Positions 1 through 5,858 of a DNA stretch of 6,976 nt are shown piece by piece. The position numbers were made by a program, and so were the translations under genes. Source of the stretch: Brucellaceae bacterium (GTDB lineage Bacteria > Pseudomonadota > Alphaproteobacteria > Rhizobiales > Rhizobiaceae); NCBI GenBank assembly GCA_031253705.1, contig JAIRVW010000251.1, positions 1 to 6,976 on the forward strand. Direction: 5' to 3'. The notes below the pieces were generated by a model. It was not told where the DNA came from and did no database searches. It saw only the letters and a list, made by a program, of their open reading frames with translations. How positions within the stretch are numbered: position 1 is the first letter of the stretch; each line of letters starts with the position of its first letter.

Positions 1-520
1 GTTGCTGCTTATTCTGCTGCCGGTTGCGGTGGTTTTCCTGACCAATACTGAAGTCGGTGTCTCCGTACCCACGCTTAAAGGCTTCAACTTTGTTGGCGGC
101 TGGGTATTCGTTCCCGAACTCACGGCACTGGTCTTCGCCATGACCATTTATAATGCTGCATTCATTGCAGAGCTGGTGCGCGCCAGTATCCAGTCCGTCA
201 ACAAAGGACAAAGAGAGTCTGCGGCCGCGATCGGTTTCAAATGGGGGCAGACACTGCGCTATATCATTATTCCGCAGGCGATGCGTGTTCTGCTGCCACC
301 GCTTTCAAACCAGTATCTGAACATTCTCAAAGGTTCCTCGCTGGCTGTGGCAATCGGCTATCCTGATCTTGTCGGCGTGTTTACAGGCATCAGCATCAAT
401 CAAACCGGCAGAGCGATTGAAATCGTCAGCATGACCATGGCTGTTTATCTCCTCATAAGCCTGCTGATCGGTGCCTGTATTCATCTGTTCAACCGCATGA
501 CAAGGATTGTCGAGCGATGA
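1..520 (+). CDS. aapQ: Amino-acid ABC transporter permease AapQ, C-terminal part (5' end outside window)
   Basis: This is the C-terminal 172 or so residues of an inner-membrane permease of the polar/general L-amino-acid ABC family (HAAT). The first base belongs to a codon cut by the window edge, and the TTG at position 2 is an internal Leu codon, not a start. Visible parts are an N-terminal hydrophobic stretch (residues 1-14), a membrane segment around 38-56, and the EAA loop that docks on the ATPase (about 69-93, containing GQRESAAAIGF and ending in IIIPQA). The conserved LSNQYLNILKGSSLAVAIGYPDL region and a last membrane helix near 143-162 follow. AapQ proteins are usually close to 400 residues, so roughly the first half is missing. 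The stop overlaps the aapM start by 4 bp (ATGA), which points to translational coupling. Bzt-type glutamate/aspartate transporters are close relatives, so the aap name rests on overall resemblance and the Q-M-P order. Confidence 0.9.
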   Translation, partial: LLLILLPVAVVFLTNTEVGVSVPTLKGFNFVGGWVFVPELTALVFAMTIYNAAFIAELVRASIQSVNKGQRESAAAIGFKWGQTLRYIIIPQAMRVLLPPLSNQYLNILKGSSLAVAIGYPDLVGVFTGISINQTGRAIEIVSMTMAVYLLISLLIGACIHLFNRMTRIVER

Positions 521-1638
521 CACATACAAATTCAAACACTTTGACGGCACGGCCTGCGCCTGTGTCGGAAAGCGGCGACAATTTGCCGGCTCAGATCAGT
601 TTCTGGCTCAAAACCCGTATCTTCGGCTCGGCTAAAGATGCTGTCATCTCACTGATTGTTCTCGTCCTTCTCGGTGCGATTGTCTGGGCAATTGTGCCGT
701 GGGCATTCTTTCATGCCACATGGATTGCTGACAGCCGTGCAGAATGCGCACCGGACGGCGCCTGCTGGGCGTTTGTCGTCAATAAAGCCGGTCAGTTTAT
801 GTATGGCTTTTATCCGCCTGCTGAACGCTGGCGTGCCAATATCGTCTTTGTGCTGCTGGCAGCCGGACTGATTGCGCTGATGGTGCCTAAAATTCCGGCG
901 AAGAAATACACCGCGATTTTCATGGTGTTTCTCTATCCGTTCGTCACCTTCTTTCTGTTATATGGCGGCGTTGCGGGACTGACCGTGGTACCGACCGATA
1001 AATGGGGCGGCCTGCTGCTGACACTGGTGCTGGCGGTTTCCGGTATCACTTTCTCTTTGCCGGTCGGTGTGTTTTTCGCCCTCGGCCGCCGCAGTCAGCT
1101 GCCGCTGATTAAATGGTTCTGCATCGGCTTTATTGAATTTTGCCGCGGCGTTCCTTTTGTCACGGTGCTGTTCATGGCTATTGTGATGCTGCCGTTCTTC
1201 CTGCCATCCGGCATGAAACCTGATGCACTGGCTCTGGCAGTTGTCGGGATCATCTTCTACGAAGCCGCTTATATGGCCGAAGTTGTACGCGGTGGTCTGC
1301 AGGCAATCCCTAAAGGCCAGTATGAAGGCGCAATGGCTGTGGGCTTCGGTTACTGGCGTATGATGTTCTACATCATTCTGCCTCAGGCCGTGCAGAAGGT
1401 TATTCCCGGCATCGTCAACACCACGATTTCACTCTTAAAAAACACGACACTCGTCATGATTGTGGGTCTGTTTGATCTTCTCAACATCGTCTCTGCCGGT
1501 GCTTCCGATCCGCTCTGGACCGGCTCGCAAGCCGAAGGATATTTCCTTGTTGGTCTGGTCTTCTGGCTGATGAGCTTTGGCTTGTCCTGCTACAGCCGCA
1601 CAATTGAAAACAAGCTTGCAAAGGCAGGTCAGCAATGA
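517..1638 (+). CDS. aapM: Amino-acid ABC transporter permease AapM
   Basis: This is the second inner-membrane permease of the general L-amino-acid importer, expected to pair with AapQ to form the channel. It has 373 residues, close to the usual AapM length of about 380. The N-terminal 40 residues are cytoplasmic. Hydrophobic segments lie near 41-67, 108-124, 131-157, 164-190, 203-230, 238-256, 308-328 and 341-358. The long periplasmic insert after the first helix carries the characteristic [15 protein letters not shown] and [14 protein letters not shown] stretches (about 72-106). These are typical of AapM/BztC and absent from short HisM-type permeases. The EAA loop is at about 268-291 and ends in IILPQA. 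The start ATG overlaps the aapQ stop, and AAGGA at 502-506 lies 10 nt upstream. The stop overlaps the aapP start by 4 bp. The protein looks intact. Substrate specificity cannot be read from the permease alone. Confidence 0.93.
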   Translation: MTHTNSNTLTARPAPVSESGDNLPAQISFWLKTRIFGSAKDAVISLIVLVLLGAIVWAIVPWAFFHATWIADSRAECAPDGACWAFVVNKAGQFMYGFYPPAERWRANIVFVLLAAGLIALMVPKIPAKKYTAIFMVFLYPFVTFFLLYGGVAGLTVVPTDKWGGLLLTLVLAVSGITFSLPVGVFFALGRRSQLPLIKWFCIGFIEFCRGVPFVTVLFMAIVMLPFFLPSGMKPDALALAVVGIIFYEAAYMAEVVRGGLQAIPKGQYEGAMAVGFGYWRMMFYIILPQAVQKVIPGIVNTTISLLKNTTLVMIVGLFDLLNIVSAGASDPLWTGSQAEGYFLVGLVFWLMSFGLSCYSRTIENKLAKAGQQ

Positions 1639-2396
1639 ATAATCAGGCTCAATCCGGCGCCGGTGAAGTCATCATCAAACTTGATCATGTCAATAAATGG
1701 TATTCGCAGTTCCACGTTCTGCAGGATGTGTCACTGGATATCAAAAAAGGCGAGCGTATTGTGGTTTGCGGACCTTCCGGCTCCGGTAAATCCACAATGA
1801 TCCGCTGCATCAACGGCCTTGAAAAATACCAGCAGGGCGAGATCACCGTTCGTGATGAACTGGTTTCGCAGGATAGTGAAACGATCGTGCAGATACGTCA
1901 GCGCGTCGGCATGGTTTTCCAGTCTTTCAACCTGTTTCCGCATCTGTCGATCATGGACAATCTGACACTCGGCCCCATTAAGCTGAAGCGTATGCGCCGT
2001 GCTGATGCCGAGGCCAAAGCGATGGAATTGCTTGACCGTGTTCATATCGGCCATCAGGCGAAAAAATTCCCGAACCAGCTTTCCGGCGGTCAGCAACAGC
2101 GCGTGGCGATTGCTCGTGCGCTGGCCATGGAACCGGAAGTGATGCTGTTTGACGAGCCGACGTCAGCCCTTGATCCGGAAATGGTGAAAGAAGTGCTGGA
2201 TGTCATGATGGAACTGGCAAATACCGGCATGACCATGATCTGCGTCACCCACGAAATGGGTTTTGCCCGCGCTGTGGCCGACCGCGTTGTCTTCATGGCT
2301 GATGGCGCCATCAACGAAATCGGTACGCCTGATGTGTTTTTCGATGCACCGAAAACCGAACGCGCCCGCCAGTTTATCCAACAAGTTATTCATTGA
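1635..2396 (+). CDS. aapP: Amino-acid ABC transporter ATP-binding protein AapP
   Basis: This is the cytoplasmic ATPase that drives the AapQ/AapM importer. It has 253 residues, the usual length for GlnQ/HisP/AapP proteins. All nucleotide-binding elements are present and intact: Walker [10 protein letters not shown] (46-54), Q-loop Gln96 in [13 protein letters not shown] signature LSGGQQQR (149-156), Walker B VMLFDEP (169-175) with catalytic Glu174, D-loop SALD (177-180), and switch His206 in CVTHEMGFA. The final [14 protein letters not shown] is typical of polar amino-acid ATPases. The start ATG overlaps the aapM stop, with AGG at 1626-1628 six nt upstream. The next gene begins 18 bp after the stop with no terminator between, so the aminotransferase is probably co-transcribed. 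The family assignment is very secure. The aapP name, rather than bztD or glnQ, follows from its partner permeases. Confidence 0.95.
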   Translation: MNNQAQSGAGEVIIKLDHVNKWYSQFHVLQDVSLDIKKGERIVVCGPSGSGKSTMIRCINGLEKYQQGEITVRDELVSQDSETIVQIRQRVGMVFQSFNLFPHLSIMDNLTLGPIKLKRMRRADAEAKAMELLDRVHIGHQAKKFPNQLSGGQQQRVAIARALAMEPEVMLFDEPTSALDPEMVKEVLDVMMELANTGMTMICVTHEMGFARAVADRVVFMADGAINEIGTPDVFFDAPKTERARQFIQQVIH

Positions 2397-2414
2397 TTTT
2401 GGGAGTTTAAGATC

Positions 2415-3575
2415 ATGAGCGCCACTGCTGCAAAACCCGCTCAGTACCGGCTGCGTATTCCGGGGCCGACGGCTATTCCGGAACGCGTCCGCCTCGCCAA
2501 TGCTTTGCCGATTGTCAATCACCGCGGCCCGCAGATGAAGGCGGCTCTCGGTGAAATTCAGGCGATGATCAAGCCGCTTTTCGGTACAAAACAACCCGTT
2601 CTGATCTTCGGCAGCTCTGGCACCGGCGTGATGGAAGCAAGCCTTGTAAACATATTGGCACCGGGTGAAAAAATCCTCGCGCTTGTCCACGGCCAGTTTG
2701 GTGAACGCTATGCGCAGATCGCCCGCACACTGGGCGCGGATGTTGACATTATCGAAAGCGAATGGGGTCAGGCACCTGATCCGCAGATCGTCAAAGAACA
2801 ACTTGCCAAAGCTGACTACCGCGCTGTGATTGCTGTGCACAATGAGAGCTCAACCGGCATTGTGACCGATCTGCAGGCGATCGGCGCTTTGGTTAAAAAT
2901 ACTGATACGCTGTTTCTCGTGGACTCCATCAGTGGCCTTGGCGGACTGGAACTGCGTCAGGATGAATGGGGCATTGATATTGTTGTAACCGGCTCGCAAA
3001 AGGCTCTGATGTGCCCTCCGGGTCTCGGATTTGCCAGTGTCAGCGAAAAAGCCAAAGCGGTTCTCGCCAGAGAAGATCGTTGTCCGCGTTTCTACTGGGA
3101 TATGCGCAAAGCTCTGGCTGGCGTTGATAATAACGAGACGGCCTTTACCTGTCCGGTCTCTCTGCTGTTTGGCCTGCATGAAGCGCTGAAAATGCTGCAT
3201 GAAGAAGGTCTTCCGCAGGTTTTTGCCCGCCATGCCCGTTTGTCGAAAGCGTTGCGCAGCGGTCTCGAAGCGCTTGGTCTGCCTGCTTTTGGTGATGCCC
3301 GCGCCTATTCCGACACTGTTGTGGTTGTTTCCGTACCGGCGCCTCTGACCGGCGGTGAAATCGTCAAACATCTCAATGAGAAATATAACACTGTCATTGC
3401 CGGTTCCCGTAACAAGCTGAATGGTAAAGTTATTCGCATTGGTACGATGGGTGCAATCAGCGAAGCCGATATTCTGGCTGACCTCTATTATCTCGAACAA
3501 ACCTTAAATGAACTGGGCTTTGCAGTGCCTTCTGCAGGCTGCGGCATCCGTGCGGCCGTTGCTGCACTGGCCTGA
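2415..3575 (+). CDS. Class V PLP-dependent aminotransferase (alanine-glyoxylate aminotransferase-like)
   Basis: This is a cytosolic fold-type I, class V aminotransferase of 386 residues, full length for the AGXT/PucG/serine-pyruvate group. Key elements in order are the N-terminal IPGPTAIPERV (15-25), the phosphate-binding FGSSGTGVMEASL (65-77), HNESSTGI (142-149), Asp170 in FLVDSISGLGG (pairs with the pyridine N), the Schiff-base Lys196 in TGSQKALMCPPG, and Arg341 in IRIGTMG (expected to bind the substrate carboxylate). All catalytic residues are intact. Family members use pyruvate or glyoxylate as amino acceptor and various donors (alanine, serine, ureidoglycine, pyridoxamine), and the donor here cannot be told from sequence. 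GGAG at 2402-2405 lies 9 nt before the ATG. Its place between an amino-acid importer and hpaF suggests that it deaminates an imported amino acid or an amino-bearing intermediate linked to homoprotocatechuate breakdown. That role is inference. Confidence 0.93.
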   Translation: MSATAAKPAQYRLRIPGPTAIPERVRLANALPIVNHRGPQMKAALGEIQAMIKPLFGTKQPVLIFGSSGTGVMEASLVNILAPGEKILALVHGQFGERYAQIARTLGADVDIIESEWGQAPDPQIVKEQLAKADYRAVIAVHNESSTGIVTDLQAIGALVKNTDTLFLVDSISGLGGLELRQDEWGIDIVVTGSQKALMCPPGLGFASVSEKAKAVLAREDRCPRFYWDMRKALAGVDNNETAFTCPVSLLFGLHEALKMLHEEGLPQVFARHARLSKALRSGLEALGLPAFGDARAYSDTVVVVSVPAPLTGGEIVKHLNEKYNTVIAGSRNKLNGKVIRIGTMGAISEADILADLYYLEQTLNELGFAVPSAGCGIRAAVAALA

Positions 3576-3596
3576 AATACAGAGCGGAGAGTAACT

Positions 3597-4010
3597 ATGC
3601 CTCACATCTGGGTCGAATATTCCACCAATCTTGAAGACAGCATTGACGTGCCGGAAATGCTCAAAACCGTGCAGGATGCGTTTATTGCTGACGGAGAAAT
3701 CTTTCCGTTTGCCGGCGCCCGTACCCGCGGTGTTCCGGTGCAGAATTATCTGGTCGTAGACGGACATCCGGACAATGCCTTCGTGCATGTGCTGCTGAAG
3801 ATAGCGGCAGGCCGCTCCGAGGAAGATAAAAAAGCAGGTGCATCGCGTGTCTTTGAAAAGCTGAAAGATCTGCTCGCGCCCGTTTCTGCCGCCCGCCCGC
3901 TGGGTATTTCTGTGCAGATGGACGAAGCGGATGAGACCGTCAATTTTAAATCCAGCAATTACCGCGCTTACCTGAAGGAACGCGGCATTCCGGAAAAACA
4001 ATCCGCCTGA
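3597..4010 (+). CDS. hpaF: 5-carboxymethyl-2-hydroxymuconate delta-isomerase
   Basis: This is a small cytosolic tautomerase-superfamily enzyme (137 residues) that isomerises 5-carboxymethyl-2-hydroxymuconate to 2-oxo-3-ene-1,7-dioate forms in the homoprotocatechuate meta pathway. It aligns by eye along its whole length with enterobacterial HpaF/HpcD (126 aa). Matching points are the MPH start that exposes the catalytic amino-terminal proline after Met removal, FPFAGARTRG (37-45) with the first conserved Arg, AFVHVLLKIAAGRS (61-74) with the second Arg, and VNFKSSNYRAYLK near the C terminus. There are about 11 extra residues at the C-terminal end. GGAG at 3586-3589 lies 7 nt before the ATG. It follows the aminotransferase after 21 bp and is the last gene of the operon, ended by the hairpin at 4023-4053. 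Its pathway partners hpaH and hpaI lie just beyond on the opposite strand. Confidence 0.92.
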   Translation: MPHIWVEYSTNLEDSIDVPEMLKTVQDAFIADGEIFPFAGARTRGVPVQNYLVVDGHPDNAFVHVLLKIAAGRSEEDKKAGASRVFEKLKDLLAPVSAARPLGISVQMDEADETVNFKSSNYRAYLKERGIPEKQSA

Positions 4011-4022
4011 TACAGGAACATT

Positions 4023-4053
4023 AAAAAAGGCCCTGCAATGTGCAGGGCCTTTT
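4023..4053. terminator. Bidirectional rho-independent terminator between hpaF and hpaI
   Basis: A perfect 9-bp GC-rich stem, GGCCCTGCA (4029-4037) and TGCAGGGCC (4041-4049), encloses a 3-nt loop. Six A residues (4023-4028) flank it on the left and four T residues (4050-4053) on the right. It starts 13 bp after the hpaF stop and lies 13 bp downstream of the hpaI stop in the other direction. The T run is longer on the minus strand (six), so termination may be stronger for the hpaHI transcript. It serves both convergent operons. Confidence 0.93.
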
Positions 4054-4065
4054 CATTTGTATCCA

Positions 4066-4878
4066 TCAATAGACTGCAGCACCCGTTGAAGATGCAACGG
4101 CCTCCGGCTGATCACTCTTGTATTTTTTAACAGCCAGCGATGTTGCCTGAACCAGAAGTCCGATATCACTGCCGACAGCGACAAATTTGGCACCGAGTTC
4201 AATATAACGACGGGCAAGTTTCTCATCAGCCATCAAAATTCCAGGCGCTTTATTGGCTGCCACAATGCGCGCGATGCAATATTCAATAGCCGACTGCACT
4301 TCAGGATGCGCAGGATTGCCCAAATGACCAAGTGCCGCGGCAAGATCTGCAGGCCCGATGAAAACGCCGTCAACGCCCGCCACATTGGCGATTTCATCAA
4401 TATTATCGAGGCCTTTTTGCGATTCAACCTGCACCAGAAGGCAAGTCTCGTCATTCGCCTTATGCAGATAGTCAGGCGTACGGTTAAATGCAGACGCACG
4501 CGCAAGCGCACTGCCGACACCGCGGATGCCATGCGGCGGATATAACATTGCGGCCGCCAGTTCCTGCGCCTGTTCAGCACTTTCAACCATCGGTATAAGC
4601 AAAGTCTGCGCACCGATATCCAGATATTGTTTGATCAGCGCAGTATTGCCAACCGGCGGACGAACAACCGGATGGCTGCGATAAGGTGCCAGCGCCTGCA
4701 ACTGACGCAATGTGCTTCTGACATCATTCGGCGCATGTTCGCCATCAATCAGAAGCCAATCAAAACCGGCTCCGGCACATAATTCCGCGCTGTATTCATT
4801 GGCAAGACCAAGCCACAGGCCGATCTGACAATGTGGTGATTTCAACACCGCTTTAAACGGATTGTGTAAGTCATTCAT
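4066..4878 (-). CDS. hpaI: 4-hydroxy-2-oxo-heptane-1,7-dioate aldolase
   Basis: This is a cytosolic class II (metal-dependent) pyruvate aldolase of the HpcH/HpaI family. It cleaves 4-hydroxy-2-oxo-heptanedioate to pyruvate and succinic semialdehyde, the last step of homoprotocatechuate breakdown. It has 270 residues, nearly the same length as the E. coli enzyme, to which it aligns without gaps over most of its length. Asp45, Glu47 and His48 lie in [10 protein letters not shown] (His48 matches the general base His45). Arg73 is in PVVRP (matches Arg70), and the metal ligands Glu152 (LVQVES) and Asp178 (GPADLA) are present. [13 protein letters not shown] (117-129) and the C-terminal VY end are also typical. 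The start ATG is 11 bp after the hpaH stop. No strong Shine-Dalgarno is visible in that gap, and a stop codon lies just upstream in frame, so translation is probably coupled to hpaH. The enzyme is sometimes promiscuous with other aldehydes. Confidence 0.96.
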   Translation of the reverse strand: MNDLHNPFKAVLKSPHCQIGLWLGLANEYSAELCAGAGFDWLLIDGEHAPNDVRSTLRQLQALAPYRSHPVVRPPVGNTALIKQYLDIGAQTLLIPMVESAEQAQELAAAMLYPPHGIRGVGSALARASAFNRTPDYLHKANDETCLLVQVESQKGLDNIDEIANVAGVDGVFIGPADLAAALGHLGNPAHPEVQSAIEYCIARIVAANKAPGILMADEKLARRYIELGAKFVAVGSDIGLLVQATSLAVKKYKSDQPEAVASSTGAAVY

Positions 4879-4889
4879 GGCTCAGACAC

Positions 4890-5693
4890 TCACTTGAAAT
4901 AGCAGCTTACTGTGCCGAACGGGCCGTAATCAGCGGTAAAAGTATCGCCCTTGCGTGCATCGACCGGACGAATGAATGAGCCGGACAAAATCACCTGCCC
5001 CGGTTCAAGGCAGACACCATGCGGTGCCAGACGATTGGCAAGCCAGGCCACACCATAAGCCGGATTATTCAGCACACCTGCGGCAACGCCGGTTTCTTCA
5101 ATCTGTCCGTTACGCATGCAGATTGCCGAAATCCAGCGCATATCAATATCCTGCGGTTTGAATGGTCTGCCACCCAGAACCAGAGCCGCATTGGCTGCAT
5201 TGTCGGAAATCGTATCAAAAACTTTTCTGGTCGATCCGGTGTTCGGGTCAACGCGCTCAATACGAGTGTCGAGAATTTCCAGCGCCGGTGTCACGTAATC
5301 TGTGGCATTCAGCACATCAAAGATTGTGCAATTGGGGCCTTCAAGACGTGACTTCAATACAAAAGCGAGCTCGGCTTCAATACGCGTACTGATAAAGCGC
5401 TCCGTCGGAATTTCCGCTCCGTCCTGATAAAACATATCATCCAGCAGAACACCGTAATCCGGCTCGTTGATACCCACCGCATATTGCATTGCTTTGGACG
5501 TTAAGCCGATTTTATGCCCCAGAATTTTGCGTCCGCCCGCAAGCTTCAACTGTATCCATGCATGCTGAATGGCGTAAGCATCTTCAATCGTCATATCCGG
5601 AAATTCTTGTGAAAACTGCCTGATCTGCGTTTTCGTCTTTTCCGCATTGTCCAAACGGTATGATAGCTCTGCGATTTGCGCTTGACTTAACAT
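4890..5693 (-). CDS. hpaH: 2-oxo-hept-4-ene-1,7-dioate hydratase
   Basis: This is a cytosolic, Mg2+-dependent hydratase of the fumarylacetoacetase/MhpD fold. It adds water to 2-oxo-hept-4-ene-1,7-dioate and so makes the substrate of HpaI. Its 267 residues equal the E. coli HpaH/HpcG length and align end to end by eye. The metal ligands Glu106 and Glu108 (in [10 protein letters not shown]) and Glu139 (in PALEILD) fall at the same positions as in HpcG. Lys61 in [24 protein letters not shown] (77-88), [13 protein letters not shown] and [14 protein letters not shown] are also conserved. It is the first gene of the hpaHI operon. AGGAA (5705-5701 on the minus strand) lies 7 nt before the ATG, and this ribosome binding site runs into the 3' arm of a leader hairpin. 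The related 4-oxalocrotonate decarboxylase family is less likely, given the near full-length match and the aldolase next door. Confidence 0.96.
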   Translation of the reverse strand: MLSQAQIAELSYRLDNAEKTKTQIRQFSQEFPDMTIEDAYAIQHAWIQLKLAGGRKILGHKIGLTSKAMQYAVGINEPDYGVLLDDMFYQDGAEIPTERFISTRIEAELAFVLKSRLEGPNCTIFDVLNATDYVTPALEILDTRIERVDPNTGSTRKVFDTISDNAANAALVLGGRPFKPQDIDMRWISAICMRNGQIEETGVAAGVLNNPAYGVAWLANRLAPHGVCLEPGQVILSGSFIRPVDARKGDTFTADYGPFGTVSCYFK

Positions 5694-5700
5694 GTTATGC

Positions 5701-5725
5701 TTCCTGCCATTAACCTCAATGGCAG
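5701..5725 (-). promoter_or_regulatory. Leader hairpin overlapping the hpaH ribosome binding site
   Basis: CTGCCATT (5704-5711) and AATGGCAG (5718-5725) form a perfect 8-bp inverted repeat with a 6-nt loop. In the minus-strand transcript the 3' arm ends with AG, the first two bases of the AGGAA Shine-Dalgarno (5705-5701). Folding would therefore partly hide the site. The same palindrome could instead be a protein-binding site on DNA. The repeat is seen directly; a regulatory role is inference. Confidence 0.55.
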
Positions 5726-5743
5726 AACATTAATCAAAACACA

Positions 5744-5760
5744 TTAACTTAACAAGTTAA
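5744..5760. promoter_or_regulatory. 17-bp palindromic operator candidate upstream of hpaH
   Basis: TTAACTTAACAAGTTAA is a perfect 7-bp inverted repeat around a 3-bp centre, 51 bp upstream of the hpaH ATG in an AT-rich stretch. MarR-family repressors, including HpaR of the homoprotocatechuate pathway, commonly bind AT-rich inverted repeats of about this size placed over the promoter. No regulator gene is in the window, so the protein that reads this site is unknown. Assignment to an HpaR-type repressor is inference. Confidence 0.5.
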
Positions 5761-5785
5761 ATATATAGTTTTTATACAACCACAA
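5758..5785 (-). promoter_or_regulatory. Possible promoter for hpaHI
   Basis: On the minus strand, TTGTGG (5785-5780) and TATTTA (5763-5758), 16 bp apart, make a moderate sigma-70-like pair. The region is AT-rich and it is the only place where hpaH can gain a promoter after the terminator of the receptor gene. The palindrome at 5744-5760 overlaps the end of the -10 element and the expected start site, as a repressor site would. Other -10 registers are possible in this TA-rich run, so the exact boxes are uncertain. Confidence 0.25.
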
Positions 5786-5820
5786 TCCCCTCTTAGATCC
5801 ATGCAATGGCTCTGCACTCC

Positions 5821-5852
5821 AAGAAAAAAGAGGTGGTATCACCACCCCTTTT
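5821..5852 (-). terminator. Rho-independent terminator of the TonB-dependent receptor gene
   Basis: Read on the minus strand, GGTGGT (5846-5841), loop GAT and ACCACC (5837-5832) form a stem. It extends through a G-U wobble, a G-C pair and four A-U pairs to 12 bp, and is followed by a T-rich tract TCTTTTTTCTT (5831-5821). The extended stem begins 6 bp beyond the receptor stop codon. It should separate the receptor transcript from the downstream hpaHI promoter. Confidence 0.88.
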
Positions 5853-5858
5853 CCGACT

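Noticed and set aside
2..4. TTG at position 2 as a start codon for the first permease.
   Set aside because: The protein begins mid-domain in a hydrophobic stretch and is about 220 residues shorter than AapQ. The gene continues to the left of the window.
2163..3500. Long minus-strand open frames of 225 and 216 codons opposite aapP and the aminotransferase.
   Set aside because: They lie antisense to genes with full family motifs, have no ribosome binding sites that I can see, and their translations resemble no protein I know. They are shadows of the coding strand.
4233..4613. 126-codon minus-strand open frame within hpaI in another frame.
   Set aside because: It is rich in Arg, Cys and Trp, as is usual for out-of-frame translations, and lies wholly within a well-supported aldolase gene.
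5687..5710. Seven-codon open frame ATG GCA GGA AGC ATA ACA TGT TAA on the minus strand, overlapping the hpaH start codon (peptide MAGSITC), as a possible regulatory leader peptide.
   Set aside because: The only SD-like sequence (GAGG, 5717-5714) is just 3 nt from its ATG, too close for good initiation. The peptide has no run of regulatory codons. It may be chance within the hairpin.
5694..5858. A small gene in the region between the receptor and hpaH.
   Set aside because: The 165-bp gap is accounted for by a terminator, an AT-rich promoter region, a palindrome and a hairpin. No reading frame there has both a start with a ribosome binding site and useful length.
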